Source of the DNA: Gaiellasilicea sp963802765
GTDB lineage: Bacteria; Actinomycetota; Thermoleophilia; Gaiellales; Gaiellaceae
DNA: 64,000 nucleotides
Assembly (NCBI GenBank): GCA_963802765.1
Contig: CAWDJZ010000016.1
Location: 1 to 64,000 of the forward strand
Direction of reading: 5' to 3'
Below the pieces are notes generated by a model. It was given only the letters and a program-made list of their open reading frames with translations, did no database searches and was not told the DNA's origin. The position numbers and the translations under genes were made by a program. Below, one piece after another: positions 27,391-35,138 of the stretch; position 1 is the stretch's first letter, and the number at the start of each line of letters is the position of its first letter.

Positions 27391-28266
27391 CGCGCCCTCG
27401 AAGAGGGCCAGCTCCTCGTCGGGCATCGCGTACGTGTGCTGCTCCTCCGGGAAGCGTCGCTCGCGCACGTCCTCCACGTAGGTCGAGACGGCTCGGACAA
27501 TCTCGGCCGCCAGATCTGCGTACTGCTTGACGAACCGCGGCGAGCGGCCCTCGTACAGGCCGAGCAGGTCGTGCCAGACGAGGACCTGCCCGTCGCACTC
27601 GACCCCGGCGCCGATGCCGATCGTCGGCACCGTCAGCGCCTGCGTGATCCGGGCGGCGACCGGCGCGGGCACCGCCTCGAGCACGATCGCGAAGCAGCCG
27701 GCCGCCTCCAGCGCGAGCGCGTCCTCGTAGAGCCGCACCGCCTTCGCGGCCGTCCGGCCCTGGGCCTTGAAGCCCCCGAGCATGGTCGCCGACTGGGGCG
27801 TCAGCCCGAGGTGGCCCATCACCGGCACCCCGGCGCCGACCAGCGCCTGCACGCGCGACAGCATCGGGCCGGCCCCTTCGAGCTTGACAGCGTCGGCGGC
27901 GGCCTCCTTGACGAAGCGAATCGCGTTGTGCAGTGCCTCCTCGTCGGAGACCTGGAACGAGCCGAACGGCATGTCCGCCACGACGAGCGGTCGCCGGGCG
28001 CCCCGGTTGACCGCGCGGGTCAGCACGATCATCTCGTCCATGGTCGCGGGCACGGTCGAGTCGTGACCGAGCACGGTCATCGCGGCCGAGTCGCCGACGA
28101 GGATGATGTCGGCGCCGGCGGCGTCGGCCAGCCGACCGGACGGTGCGTCGTACGCTGTCACCATCGCGATCGGCTGGCGGCGCGCCTTGAGCTCGGCGAG
28201 CTCGGTCAGCGGCAGCTTGCCGGGCGCGGGCGTGCCGGGGGCGGGCTTGGCGGGGCGTGTGGTCAT
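27364..28266 (-). CDS. panB: 3-methyl-2-oxobutanoate hydroxymethyltransferase
   Basis: PanB transfers a hydroxymethyl group from methylene-THF to alpha-ketoisovalerate, giving ketopantoate for pantothenate and CoA. The 300 residues are intact. Recognisable blocks are RQPIAMVTAYDAPSGRLADA, DIILVGDSAAMTVLGHDSTV, ADAVKLEGAGPMLSRVQALV, GVPVMGHLGLTPQSATMLGG and LTVPTIGIGAGVECDGQVLV with the metal-binding and active-site residues. Its ATG overlaps the TGA of panC (ATGA), so translation is coupled. Confidence 0.96.
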   Translation of the reverse strand: MTTRPAKPAPGTPAPGKLPLTELAELKARRQPIAMVTAYDAPSGRLADAAGADIILVGDSAAMTVLGHDSTVPATMDEMIVLTRAVNRGARRPLVVADMPFGSFQVSDEEALHNAIRFVKEAAADAVKLEGAGPMLSRVQALVGAGVPVMGHLGLTPQSATMLGGFKAQGRTAAKAVRLYEDALALEAAGCFAIVLEAVPAPVAARITQALTVPTIGIGAGVECDGQVLVWHDLLGLYEGRSPRFVKQYADLAAEIVRAVSTYVEDVRERRFPEEQHTYAMPDEELALFEGALEDVRERR

Positions 28267-29042
28267 GGTCCCTCCACGGTCGGGTCGGAATCGAGGACGA
28301 CGTTGTCGATCAGGCGGGTCTTGCCGACGCGAACGGCGGCTGCGAGCACAGGGGGGTCGAAGTCGGCGACCTCGACGTAGTCGATCTCGAGCCCGTCGAG
28401 GGCGGCGCGGGCGGCGGCCGGGTCGCGTGTCGCGAGCGCGCGGGGGAGTGCGAGCGCACGCTCGCGCTCGGCCGGCGAGAGCCGGTCGTTGCGGGAGGAA
28501 AGGGCGAGCCCGTCGGCGTCCCGCACGGTCGGAATCGATCTCACCGTCAAGTCGAGGTCGAGATCTCGAACCATGCGGCGGATGACCGCGACCTGCTGCG
28601 CGTCCTTCTGCCCGTAGTAGGCGCGGTCTGGGCGGACGATGTTGAAGAGCTTCAGACAGACAGTGGCGACGCCGCGGAAGTGGCCAGGCCGGTGCTTCCC
28701 CTCGAGCCCCCGAGAGAGCTCCTCGACGTCGACCCACGTCTGAAAGCCCGGCGGGTAGATCTCGTCCCGCGGTGGGACGAAGAGCAGATCCGCGCCCGCG
28801 CCCGCACTGAGCTCGGCGTCCGCAGCCTCGTCCCGCGGATAGGCGGCGAGGTCGGCGGTCTCGTCGAACTGGGCCGGGTTGACGAAGAGGCTGACCACAA
28901 CGGTGTCGCACTCGGCTCGCGCGGCACGGATCAGCGCCAGGTGGCCGGCGTGGAGCGCGCCCATCGTCGGCACGAGCCCGACCGAGCCACGGCGATCGGC
29001 CAGCTCGCGGCGCAGCTCGTCGATGCTGCGCACCGTTTTCAC
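28263..29042 (-). CDS. panC: Pantothenate synthetase
   Basis: PanC condenses pantoate with beta-alanine using ATP. The HIGH-like signature is in VGLVPTMGALHAGHLALIRA, and the KMSKS-like and substrate blocks are DRAYYGQKDAQQVAVIRRMV and ADGLALSSRNDRLSPAERER. Length (259 residues) is close to the usual 280 and the frame is unbroken. The GTG start has AAGGAGCTCCT immediately upstream and overlaps the TGA of the DUF2520 gene. The order DUF2520-panC-panB forms a compact pantothenate operon; panD is not in view. Confidence 0.95.
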   Translation of the reverse strand: MKTVRSIDELRRELADRRGSVGLVPTMGALHAGHLALIRAARAECDTVVVSLFVNPAQFDETADLAAYPRDEAADAELSAGAGADLLFVPPRDEIYPPGFQTWVDVEELSRGLEGKHRPGHFRGVATVCLKLFNIVRPDRAYYGQKDAQQVAVIRRMVRDLDLDLTVRSIPTVRDADGLALSSRNDRLSPAERERALALPRALATRDPAAARAALDGLEIDYVEVADFDPPVLAAAVRVGKTRLIDNVVLDSDPTVEGP

Positions 29043-29705
29043 AGGAGCTCCTTCGTCGTCTCGGCGAGCGTGACGTACAGCGGCTCGAGCTCGGGACGCT
29101 CGGACCGGATGGCGTCCACGTGCGCATCCACCGTCTCCCAGTCGCCCCTCGCGATCGGCCCCGTGAGCTCGAAGCCGTTGTCGATCGTGCGTCGCATGAG
29201 CGGATCCAGCGCCTCCGGCGGAGCGCCCGCGGCCGAGAGCAGCGACCCGGCCGCGCGCCGCAGTGTGACGAGGTAGTTCGAGGCGATCGCAGCACCCGCG
29301 TGGTAGACGGCGCGCTTGTCGTCCGCGAGCGTGAACGGCTCGAGCCCGAGCGTCCGGGCGAGCCACATCCCCGCCGTGCGTGCCTCGTCAGACTCGGCGC
29401 TGACCGCGGCGAAAGCGCCGTCGAGCTGCTCGGCGCCTCGCGCGCGCGTGAACGTCTGCAGCGGGTGCAGCCCGAACCGGCGCGTATGCGGATCGAGGGC
29501 CGCGAGCGGCGTTGCACCGCTGACGTGGGCGACCCACGGCCCCGACCGGATCCCGCGCGCGACTTCGGCGATCGCGCGATCGGGGACGCATAGCGAGCAC
29601 GAGCTGCGGGTCGTCGCCGTCGAGATCGATCCCGCGCTCCCGCAGCCGGGCGTCGATCGCCGACCCGACGCGTCCCACGCCGATCACCTGAGCTCTCTCG
29701 ATCAT
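29039..29705 (-). CDS. Rossmann-fold/DUF2520 protein (frameshifted)
   Basis: An NAD(P)-binding protein with N-terminal Rossmann motif (AQVIGVGRVGSAIDARLRER). A C-terminal DUF2520 helical domain follows: RTLGLEPFTLADDKRAVYHA, GAAIASNYLVTLRRAAGSLL and DNGFELTGPIARGDWETVDA. A break near 29590-29600 joins the frames; the middle reads DRAIAEVARGIRSGPWVAHV and VSGATPLAALDPH. In actinobacteria such genes often sit next to panC, and a ketopantoate-reductase-like role has been suggested from that linkage, but this is not proven. Its TGA overlaps the panC GTG. Confidence 0.8.
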
Positions 29706-29757
29706 GTCTCTGGCTCCAGTTCCGTTGCCGGATACCGGGCGAAAGTAGTGTAGCCCC

Positions 29758-30621
29758 ATGCGGATCGAAGTCGGCGGTGTGCGCCTGTTCTTCGACGTGG
29801 AGGGGGCAAAGCTCATCCCGGATGGGCCCTGGATGCGCGACCGGCCGACGGCCGTCCTTCTCCACCCAGGCCCGGGTTTCGACCATGCGCCGTTCAGAGT
29901 CGGGATCGGGCCGTGGCTGGCGTCCAGCACCCAGGTCGTCTACCTCGACATGCGCGGCTCCGGCCGGAGCGACAGCGGCCCGGTCGAGGAGCACCGCCTG
30001 GAGCGGTGGTCGGAGGATGTGCGCGAGTTCTGCGACGTGCTCGGGATCGTGCGCCCGATCGTGCTCGGTCTCGGCTTCGGCTCGACTGTGGCGCTCGACT
30101 ACGCAGCCCGTCACCCACAGCATCCCGGCGCGCTCGTGCTCCTCGGTCCCGTCGCGCGGATCGTCCCGGAGCGGTCGATCGCGGTCTACGAGCAGCTCGG
30201 CGGCGAGGAGGCGCGCGACGTCGCCCGGCGCTTCTACGCGGAGATGGACGACCGGGTCTTCGCCGATTTCGTGCGTGTCTGCTTCCCGCTCCTCTCGAAC
30301 TATCCGCTCACGAGCGACGTGATCGCCCGGGCCGACTGGAACCCGGACGTGCTGATGCGGTGGATGCGCGGCGAGGCCAAGGAGGTCGACCTGCGCGGTG
30401 TGCTCGGCGCCGTCGAGGCGCCGGTGCTCGTCCTGGCCGGCGAGGACGATGCGTGGGCGCCGCTCGTGAGCGTGCGCGAGGTCGTCGACCTGCTTCCCGG
30501 CACGACGAGGCTCCGGAGCTTCGAGCACGCCCGCCACTCGGTCCTCCGCGACGCGCCCCAGGCGTACGACGAGCTCCGCACCTTTCTCGACGACCTCCAG
30601 GCCGGGAAGGCCGGCGCGTGA
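29758..30621 (+). CDS. Alpha/beta hydrolase fold protein without the nucleophile serine
   Basis: A 287-residue protein with an alpha/beta hydrolase fold: VLLHPGPGFDHAPFR (oxyanion His-Pro-Gly), VVYLDMRGSGRSDSG, LAGEDDAWAPL (acid) and FEHARHSVLRD (His). At the nucleophile elbow it reads VLGLGFGSTVALDYA, so the usual Gly-x-Ser-x-Gly is Gly-Leu-Gly-Phe-Gly. The direct downstream paralogue has an intact elbow. The frame is unbroken around the site. It may be a pseudoenzyme, possibly partnering its neighbour. Start and stop are firm; its TGA overlaps the next GTG. Confidence 0.85.
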   Translation: MRIEVGGVRLFFDVEGAKLIPDGPWMRDRPTAVLLHPGPGFDHAPFRVGIGPWLASSTQVVYLDMRGSGRSDSGPVEEHRLERWSEDVREFCDVLGIVRPIVLGLGFGSTVALDYAARHPQHPGALVLLGPVARIVPERSIAVYEQLGGEEARDVARRFYAEMDDRVFADFVRVCFPLLSNYPLTSDVIARADWNPDVLMRWMRGEAKEVDLRGVLGAVEAPVLVLAGEDDAWAPLVSVREVVDLLPGTTRLRSFEHARHSVLRDAPQAYDELRTFLDDLQAGKAGA

Positions 30622-31472
30622 AGGTCAAGGTGAACGGCGCCGACCTCTTCTTCGATGTCGAAGGATCCGGGCTCGTGCCGGCAGGGCCGTGGGTGCGGAC
30701 GCGACCGACTGTGGTCCTGCTGCCGACCTCGCCCGGCATCGATCACTCGCTCTACAAGGCGCACATCGGTCCCGCGCTCGCCGAGGTCGCCCAGGTGATC
30801 TATCTCGACCCGCGCGGCTCCGGCCGGAGCGACTGGGGGTCACCCGAGGACTGGACGCTCGAGACGTGGCTCGACGACCTCGGAGTCTTCTGCGACACGC
30901 TCGAGCTCGAGCGGCCGGTGCTGCTCGGCACCTCGGTCGGCGGGGTCATGGCGCTGATGTACGCGGCGCGGCGACCCGAACGGGTCGACCGGCTCGTGCT
31001 CGTGAGCGCCGCCGCGCGCCACGTCCACACGCGCTCGATTGCCGTCTTCGACCGGATCGGCGGGCCGGAGGCGGGGGAGGTGGCGGCGCGCTACTTCGCC
31101 AATCCGACCGAGGCGAACTTCGCCGAGTTCATGCGGATCTGCGTGCCGCTCTACACCCACAATCCGATGACGCCCGACGTGGTTGCGCGGATCGAGATGA
31201 ACCTCGCCTTGACGGCGCACTGGGAGCGGACCTCGGCCCGTCTCTACGACGTACGGCCGGACGCGGCGCAGGTGACGTGCCCGACACTCGTGCTGGCCGG
31301 GGACGACGACCCTGCCGCGACGGTCGCGGGGACCGAGGAGCTCGTCGCCGCCCTCCCGGCCGGGCTCGTCCGCTACGAGCGCTACGCGGAGACGGGACAC
31401 GGCGTCTTCGCCGACCACCCCGAGGCGATGGCGCTCGTGCGCGAGTTCGTCTCACCTCCCGAGCCGGCGTAG
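30618..31472 (+). CDS. Alpha/beta hydrolase (proline-iminopeptidase-like)
   Basis: A 284-residue hydrolase, tandem paralogue of the gene before it; both open with a V/ADLFFDVEG-type strand. The nucleophile elbow is LLGTSVGGVMALMYA (Ser in Gly-Thr-Ser-Val-Gly), the acid is in VLAGDDDPAAT and the His in YAETGHGVFADH. DPRGSGRSDWG is typical of the proline iminopeptidase/haloperoxidase-like branch. The substrate is unknown. The GTG overlaps the upstream TGA; the end overlaps the convergent GNAT gene by 21 bp. Confidence 0.88.
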   Translation: MKVKVNGADLFFDVEGSGLVPAGPWVRTRPTVVLLPTSPGIDHSLYKAHIGPALAEVAQVIYLDPRGSGRSDWGSPEDWTLETWLDDLGVFCDTLELERPVLLGTSVGGVMALMYAARRPERVDRLVLVSAAARHVHTRSIAVFDRIGGPEAGEVAARYFANPTEANFAEFMRICVPLYTHNPMTPDVVARIEMNLALTAHWERTSARLYDVRPDAAQVTCPTLVLAGDDDPAATVAGTEELVAALPAGLVRYERYAETGHGVFADHPEAMALVREFVSPPEPA

Positions 31473-32039
31473 GAGGTTGGCCCGGACCTCGGGCCACTCG
31501 TCGTCGATCACGCTGTACCAGGCCGAGTCGCGGCGCTGCCCGCCGCGAACAAGCATTGCCTTTCGGTGCACGCCCTCGAACTGGGCCGGGAGCGCCGCCA
31601 TCGCCCCCCGGGAGCGCTCGTTCCGGGCGTCGGTCTTCAGCTCGACCCGTAGGCAGCCGAGCGACTCGAAGGCGTGCTCGAGCATGAGCAGCTTGGCTTC
31701 CACGTTCGCGCCGGTACCCCACGCCTCCGGTGTCAGCCACGTCCAGCCGACCTCGATGCTCCGGTGCTCCGGGCGCAGCGCGAGGTAGCGAGTGCTGCCG
31801 AGCACGCGGCCGTCCGCCTGGCGGATCGTCACGAGCGGCATCTCCGTCCCGGCTGCGGCGTTCGCGAGCGCGGCTTCCACGTACGTGCGCAGCTCGGCCC
31901 GCGTCTGCGGCTGCTCGACGCTCAGCCACCGCCACGTGAGAGGGTCGCGCGAGGCCTCCCAGAGCCCGTCCTCGTGGTCGAGCGTCATCGGCTCCAGACG
32001 CACGAGCTTCCCCTCGAGTACCGGCGTCGTCCACTCCAT
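31452..32039 (-). CDS. GNAT acetyltransferase, RimJ/RimL type
   Basis: A 195-residue acetyltransferase of the GNAT_3 (RimJ/RimL) group. Diagnostic segments are LEGKLVRLEPMTLDHEDGLW, RVLGSTRYLALRPEHRSIEV and LTPEAWGTGANVEAKLLMLE, with the acetyl-CoA pocket in the last. CLRVELKTDARNERSRGAMA closes the fold. The natural acceptor (protein N-terminus or small molecule) is not known. The start at 32039 faces the FmdB gene 12 bp away, so the promoters overlap. Confidence 0.85.
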   Translation of the reverse strand: MEWTTPVLEGKLVRLEPMTLDHEDGLWEASRDPLTWRWLSVEQPQTRAELRTYVEAALANAAAGTEMPLVTIRQADGRVLGSTRYLALRPEHRSIEVGWTWLTPEAWGTGANVEAKLLMLEHAFESLGCLRVELKTDARNERSRGAMAALPAQFEGVHRKAMLVRGGQRRDSAWYSVIDDEWPEVRANLLRRLGR

Positions 32040-32051
32040 TACACTCCGAGC

Positions 32052-32258
32052 ATGCCGATCTACGAGTACGCCTGCATGGAGTGCGAGTCGCACTTCGAGG
32101 AGCTCGTCCGGAACGCTGAGCAGGCGGTTGCGTGCCCCGAGTGCGGAGCCGGCAACGTGCTGAAGCAGCTCTCGTCCTTCGCCGTCGCGGGGGTCTCGTC
32201 GCAGCCGAAGTTCGGCGGCGGCGGCGGTTGCTGCGGCGGTTCCTGCGGCTGCGGCTGA
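32052..32258 (+). CDS. FmdB-family zinc-ribbon protein
   Basis: A 68-residue protein with the FmdB/CxxC_CXXC_SSSS zinc ribbon: MPIYEYACMECESHFEELVR with Cys8 and Cys11, then CPECG with Cys28 and Cys31, then VLKQLSSFAVAG. It ends in a Gly/Cys-rich tail (GGGGCCGGSCGCG) that might bind a further metal. It is a putative regulator of unknown target. The frame is unbroken. Confidence 0.88.
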   Translation: MPIYEYACMECESHFEELVRNAEQAVACPECGAGNVLKQLSSFAVAGVSSQPKFGGGGGCCGGSCGCG

Positions 32259-32294
32259 GCCGTCGGCTCCGGCTCCGGCGTACACTGACCGCCG

Positions 32295-32951
32295 ATGAGC
32301 GATCTGCTCGCCGCGTACCGGGACGAGACCCTCGGCTGCACGCGTTGCCCGCTGGCCGACACGCGGACGCAGGTCGTGTTCGGGTCGGGAGACCCGGACG
32401 CCGACCTGATGTTCGTCGGCGAGGCGCCGGGGTTCCACGAGGACCAGCAGGGCGTGCCCTTCGTCGGCCAGGCCGGGCAGCTGCTCGAGAAGCTCCTGAA
32501 CGGGATCGGGCTCTCGCGGAGCGACGTCTACGTCGCGAACGTTCTCAAGTGCAGGCCGCCGGGCAACCGCGACCCGCAGCCGGACGAGATCGAGGCCTGC
32601 GAGTCGCACCTCTTCCGGCAGATCGAGCTGATCAGGCCGACGCTCGTGGCGACGCTCGGCAACTTCGCGACGAAGCTGCTGTCCGGCAAACCGACCGGGA
32701 TCACGCGGGTGCACGGCGTCCCGCAGCCGGTGACGCTCGGCGGCAACGCCGTCACGCTCTATCCGATCTACCACCCGGCGGCGGCGCTCTACACACGCTC
32801 GATGCTCGGCGTGCTCGAGCAGGACTTCGCCCGGATCCCGGAGCTGCTCGGCGCAGAGGCTCGCGAACCCGAGCCCTGGGCGCCCGCGGAGGTCGAGCCG
32901 GAGCCCGAGGAGCGCGTTCCGCAGCACGCCGTCCAGCTCGGGCTTTTCTAA
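32295..32951 (+). CDS. Uracil-DNA glycosylase, family 4 (Fe-S type)
   Basis: This enzyme removes uracil from DNA at the start of base excision repair. The 218 residues match family 4: Cys15 and Cys18 in LGCTRCPLAD, motif A VGEAPGFHEDQQGVPFVGQA, and the other two cluster cysteines in VLKCRPPGNRDPQPDEIEAC. Motif B appears as YPIYHPAAALY. Four cysteines should hold a 4Fe-4S cluster. A short acidic tail (PEPWAPAEVEPEPEER) ends in VQLGLF. That ending resembles the QLxLF beta-clamp-binding peptide (inference). It leads into the tsaE-tsaB-rimI genes with a 9-bp gap. Confidence 0.93.
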   Translation: MSDLLAAYRDETLGCTRCPLADTRTQVVFGSGDPDADLMFVGEAPGFHEDQQGVPFVGQAGQLLEKLLNGIGLSRSDVYVANVLKCRPPGNRDPQPDEIEACESHLFRQIELIRPTLVATLGNFATKLLSGKPTGITRVHGVPQPVTLGGNAVTLYPIYHPAAALYTRSMLGVLEQDFARIPELLGAEAREPEPWAPAEVEPEPEERVPQHAVQLGLF

Positions 32952-32960
32952 CGTCACCGA

Positions 32961-33371
32961 ATGGAGCGCAGCTCGTCCTCGCCGGGCGAGACGGAGAGGA
33001 TCGCCGCGGAGCTGGCGCGACGGCTCGAGCCCGGCGACGTCGTCACGGTCGCGGGCGAGCTCGGCGCGGGCAAGACCACCTTCGTCCGCGGCGCCTGCCG
33101 GGCGCTCGGTGTCACGGCGCCGGTGACGAGCCCCACCTACACGATCGGCCATCGCTACGAGGGCGACCCCGACGTCTCTCACCTCGACCTCTATCGCTTC
33201 GCGGGCGTGTCGCAGGCGGAGTGGGCCGACCTCGAGCCCTACTTCGAGGACGCGATCGTGTTCGTCGAATGGCCCGAGGCCGGGCTGGCCGGCCTTCCGC
33301 CCGTTCGGGCCTCCGTCCGTCTGGAGCACGACGGCCCGCGCCGCCGAAGGATCAGGATCGACGAGACGTAA
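32961..33371 (+). CDS. tsaE: tRNA t6A biosynthesis ATPase TsaE
   Basis: TsaE is the small ATPase that resets the TsaB-TsaD complex during N6-threonylcarbamoyl-adenosine synthesis at A37 of ANN-decoding tRNAs. At 136 residues the length is normal. Walker A is VAGELGAGKTTFVRGA (about residues 30-45). The family blocks SPTYTIGHRYEG and VSHLDLYRF follow, then VFVEWPE. It lies in the order UDG, tsaE, tsaB, rimI, with a 9-bp gap on each side. Confidence 0.93.
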   Translation: MERSSSSPGETERIAAELARRLEPGDVVTVAGELGAGKTTFVRGACRALGVTAPVTSPTYTIGHRYEGDPDVSHLDLYRFAGVSQAEWADLEPYFEDAIVFVEWPEAGLAGLPPVRASVRLEHDGPRRRRIRIDET

Positions 33372-33380
33372 CATTCCCCG

Positions 33381-33968
33381 GTGCTGGTTCTGGCATTCGA
33401 CACGGCGACCGACCGCGCGACCAGCGCGCTCGTCGACGACGGCGAGGTCCTCGGCGAGCGGGTCTCGCGCGCCTCGGTGCTGCTCGAGGATGTCGACGCG
33501 CTCCTGCGCCAGGCGGGGGCTCATCCGCGCGACGTCGGCGCCCTCGCGCTCGGCACCGGGCCCGGGAGCTTCACCGGGATCCGGATCGGGCTCGCCGCCG
33601 CACGAGGGCTTGCACTCGCGCTCGGCGTCCCCGCCGCTGGTGTCTCCACCCTCGACGCTCTCGCGGCCGGAGCGCCCGGGTCGACCCCGGTGATCGACGC
33701 CAAGCGGCGCGAGGTCTTCGTACCGGGCCCGCGTGCCGTCGCTCCCGAGGAGCTCGAGCTCGACGCGGGCACGCTCTGCGTAGGCGACGGCGCGGTTCGC
33801 TACCGGGCGGTGCTCGAGGAGGTCGGCTGCGAAGTGCCGCCGGACGACGACGAGCGACACGTGCCGCGGGCGCGCTTCCACGCCGCACTGGCGCGGGACT
33901 TCGGCCCGGTCGAGCGCGTCGAGCCCCTCTACGTCCGGCTTCCCGACGCAGTCGAGACGGCCCGGTGA
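33381..33968 (+). CDS. tsaB: tRNA t6A biosynthesis protein TsaB
   Basis: TsaB is the ASKHA-fold partner that dimerises with TsaD. The N-terminus LVLAFDTATDRATSALVDDG is the first phosphate strand, and DVGALALGTGPGSFTGIRIG with LAAARGLALALGVPAAGVST is the family core. Length is 195 residues and the frame is unbroken. The start is GTG; the stop overlaps the GTG of rimI (GTGA). Confidence 0.93.
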   Translation: MLVLAFDTATDRATSALVDDGEVLGERVSRASVLLEDVDALLRQAGAHPRDVGALALGTGPGSFTGIRIGLAAARGLALALGVPAAGVSTLDALAAGAPGSTPVIDAKRREVFVPGPRAVAPEELELDAGTLCVGDGAVRYRAVLEEVGCEVPPDDDERHVPRARFHAALARDFGPVERVEPLYVRLPDAVETAR

Positions 33969-34456
33969 ACGTCGACCTGCGCAGGCTCGAGCTGCGCGAC
34001 CTGAGCGCGATCGAGCAGATCGAGAAGGAGTCGTATCCGACGCCGTGGTCGCGCTCGATGTTCGCCGGCGAGCTCGCCAAGCCGAGCTCGCTCTCGCTCG
34101 GCGCGTTCGAGCGCGAAGGTGGCGCGCTCGTCGGGTACCTCGTCATCTCGCGGTACGTCGACGCGTGGCACGTGATGAACCTCGCCGTGACGCCGCCGTA
34201 CCGGCGGCAGGGCATCGCCCGGGCGCTCCTCGAGCACCTGTTCGCCGTGACCGCTTCGGACGAGCGCCGCGGCTACACGCTCGAGGTGCGGGTCTCGAAC
34301 GAAGGCGCGATCAAGCTCTACGAGGGGATGGGGTTCGTCGCGCGGGGAGTCCGGCGCGGCTACTACACCGACAACCGCGAGGACGCGCTGATCATGTGGC
34401 GCGACCCGGTCACTCTCGGCTCCGCCGAGAGCGATAGGCTCGATGCGTCTGCGTGA
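33965..34456 (+). CDS. rimI: Ribosomal protein S18-alanine N-acetyltransferase
   Basis: A GNAT enzyme that acetylates the N-terminus of ribosomal protein S18 (and, in some bacteria, other proteins). Diagnostic blocks are IEKESYPTPWSRSMFAGELA, DAWHVMNLAVTPPYRRQGIA (acetyl-CoA loop RRQGIA) and LEVRVSNEGAIKLYEGMGFV. Length is 163 residues. It overlaps tsaB, and its last 47 bp overlap the convergent nuclease gene. A hairpin CTCTCGGC-TCC-GCCGAGAG lies within this overlap at 34413-34431 and could end either transcript. Confidence 0.92.
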   Translation: MNVDLRRLELRDLSAIEQIEKESYPTPWSRSMFAGELAKPSSLSLGAFEREGGALVGYLVISRYVDAWHVMNLAVTPPYRRQGIARALLEHLFAVTASDERRGYTLEVRVSNEGAIKLYEGMGFVARGVRRGYYTDNREDALIMWRDPVTLGSAESDRLDASA

Positions 34457-35073
34457 AGGCTTCACGGAGCCGTTCGCGCTCGAACGGGGCCGATCGCCCT
34501 GCACATCCGTGAGGTCTGCGTCAGTCGCCTTTACGACCGCCGCGATGCTGCCGAAGTGAGACAAGAGGGCCCGGGCGGTGATGGTCGAGATGTCTGGGAT
34601 GGCTGCGAGCACGGCTTCGGGTTCAGATCCTTCGGCCGCTGCGCGTAGAGCGGCCGGTTGCGCGGAGCACGGCTCCGCGATGCACGACATGCGATCCGGT
34701 AGAGCCAGAGCGCCGAGTCCGCCTCGTTCTCGCTGCGCACGACGGTGACGCCGTTCTCGCCGGCAGCGAGCAGCGCGCCCCGAATTGCCGCGGGAGAGAT
34801 CGGGCCGGCGTCGAGCGAGGCCCTTCGACGAGGAGGAACGGTCGGCCTCCGGCGGCTCGGAGCCGGCCGAGCTGCCCCCAGAGCCGGCCCGCCGCGAGCG
34901 TCAGATGGAGGTCGCGCACGGTCTTCCGCTCGACCAGCGCATCGCCAATTCGGTAGTCGCCGACCGGAAGACGGTCCGATCCGCACGTCGGCGCCGAGCC
35001 GGCGCGAGCTCCTCGCTGAATCGAGCCTCGGCTCGTGCACGTCCACCTCGACGCGAACCACCTGAATCCCCAT
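34410..35073 (-). CDS. ERCC4/XPF-type nuclease with C-terminal helix-hairpin-helix (frameshifted)
   Basis: Reading across frames gives a protein of about 220 residues. It starts MGIQVVRVEVDVHEPR at the ATG at 35073. The ERCC4 nuclease core follows as VGDYRIGDALVERKTVRDLH (34900-34960), with the GDY and ERKT..D residues that bind the catalytic metal, then LWGQLGRLRAAGGRPFLLVE, ISPAAIRGALLAAGENGVTV and ENEADSALWLYRIA. The C-terminus is a helix-hairpin-helix: LAAIPDISTITARALLSHFG, SIAAVVKATDADLTDVQG and GPVRAERLREAFTQTHRAYR. Several indels (near 35010, 34950, 34830, 34680 and 34480) were bridged, so the end at 34410 is tentative. The architecture is that of short archaeal XPF or Mus81-like structure-specific nucleases. 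It could be degenerate rather than misread. Confidence 0.7.
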
Positions 35074-35138
35074 GCAAAGATCGTGCCGAGCCAAACGTCA
35101 CGAATCTGTGCCTATCGCTCTCGCGAAGCGAGAACGAG

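Noticed and set aside
27364..30537. One continuous 1,057-residue minus-strand protein ending in PanB
   Set aside because: Only the last 300 residues are PanB, with a clean ATG overlapping the panC stop. The upstream part is an out-of-frame reading of panC and the DUF2520 gene.
34700..35070. A plus-strand N-terminal extension of tsaD from 34785
   Set aside because: The extension is Arg-rich out-of-frame reading of the nuclease gene. TsaD begins at the conserved ILGIETSCDE at 35139.
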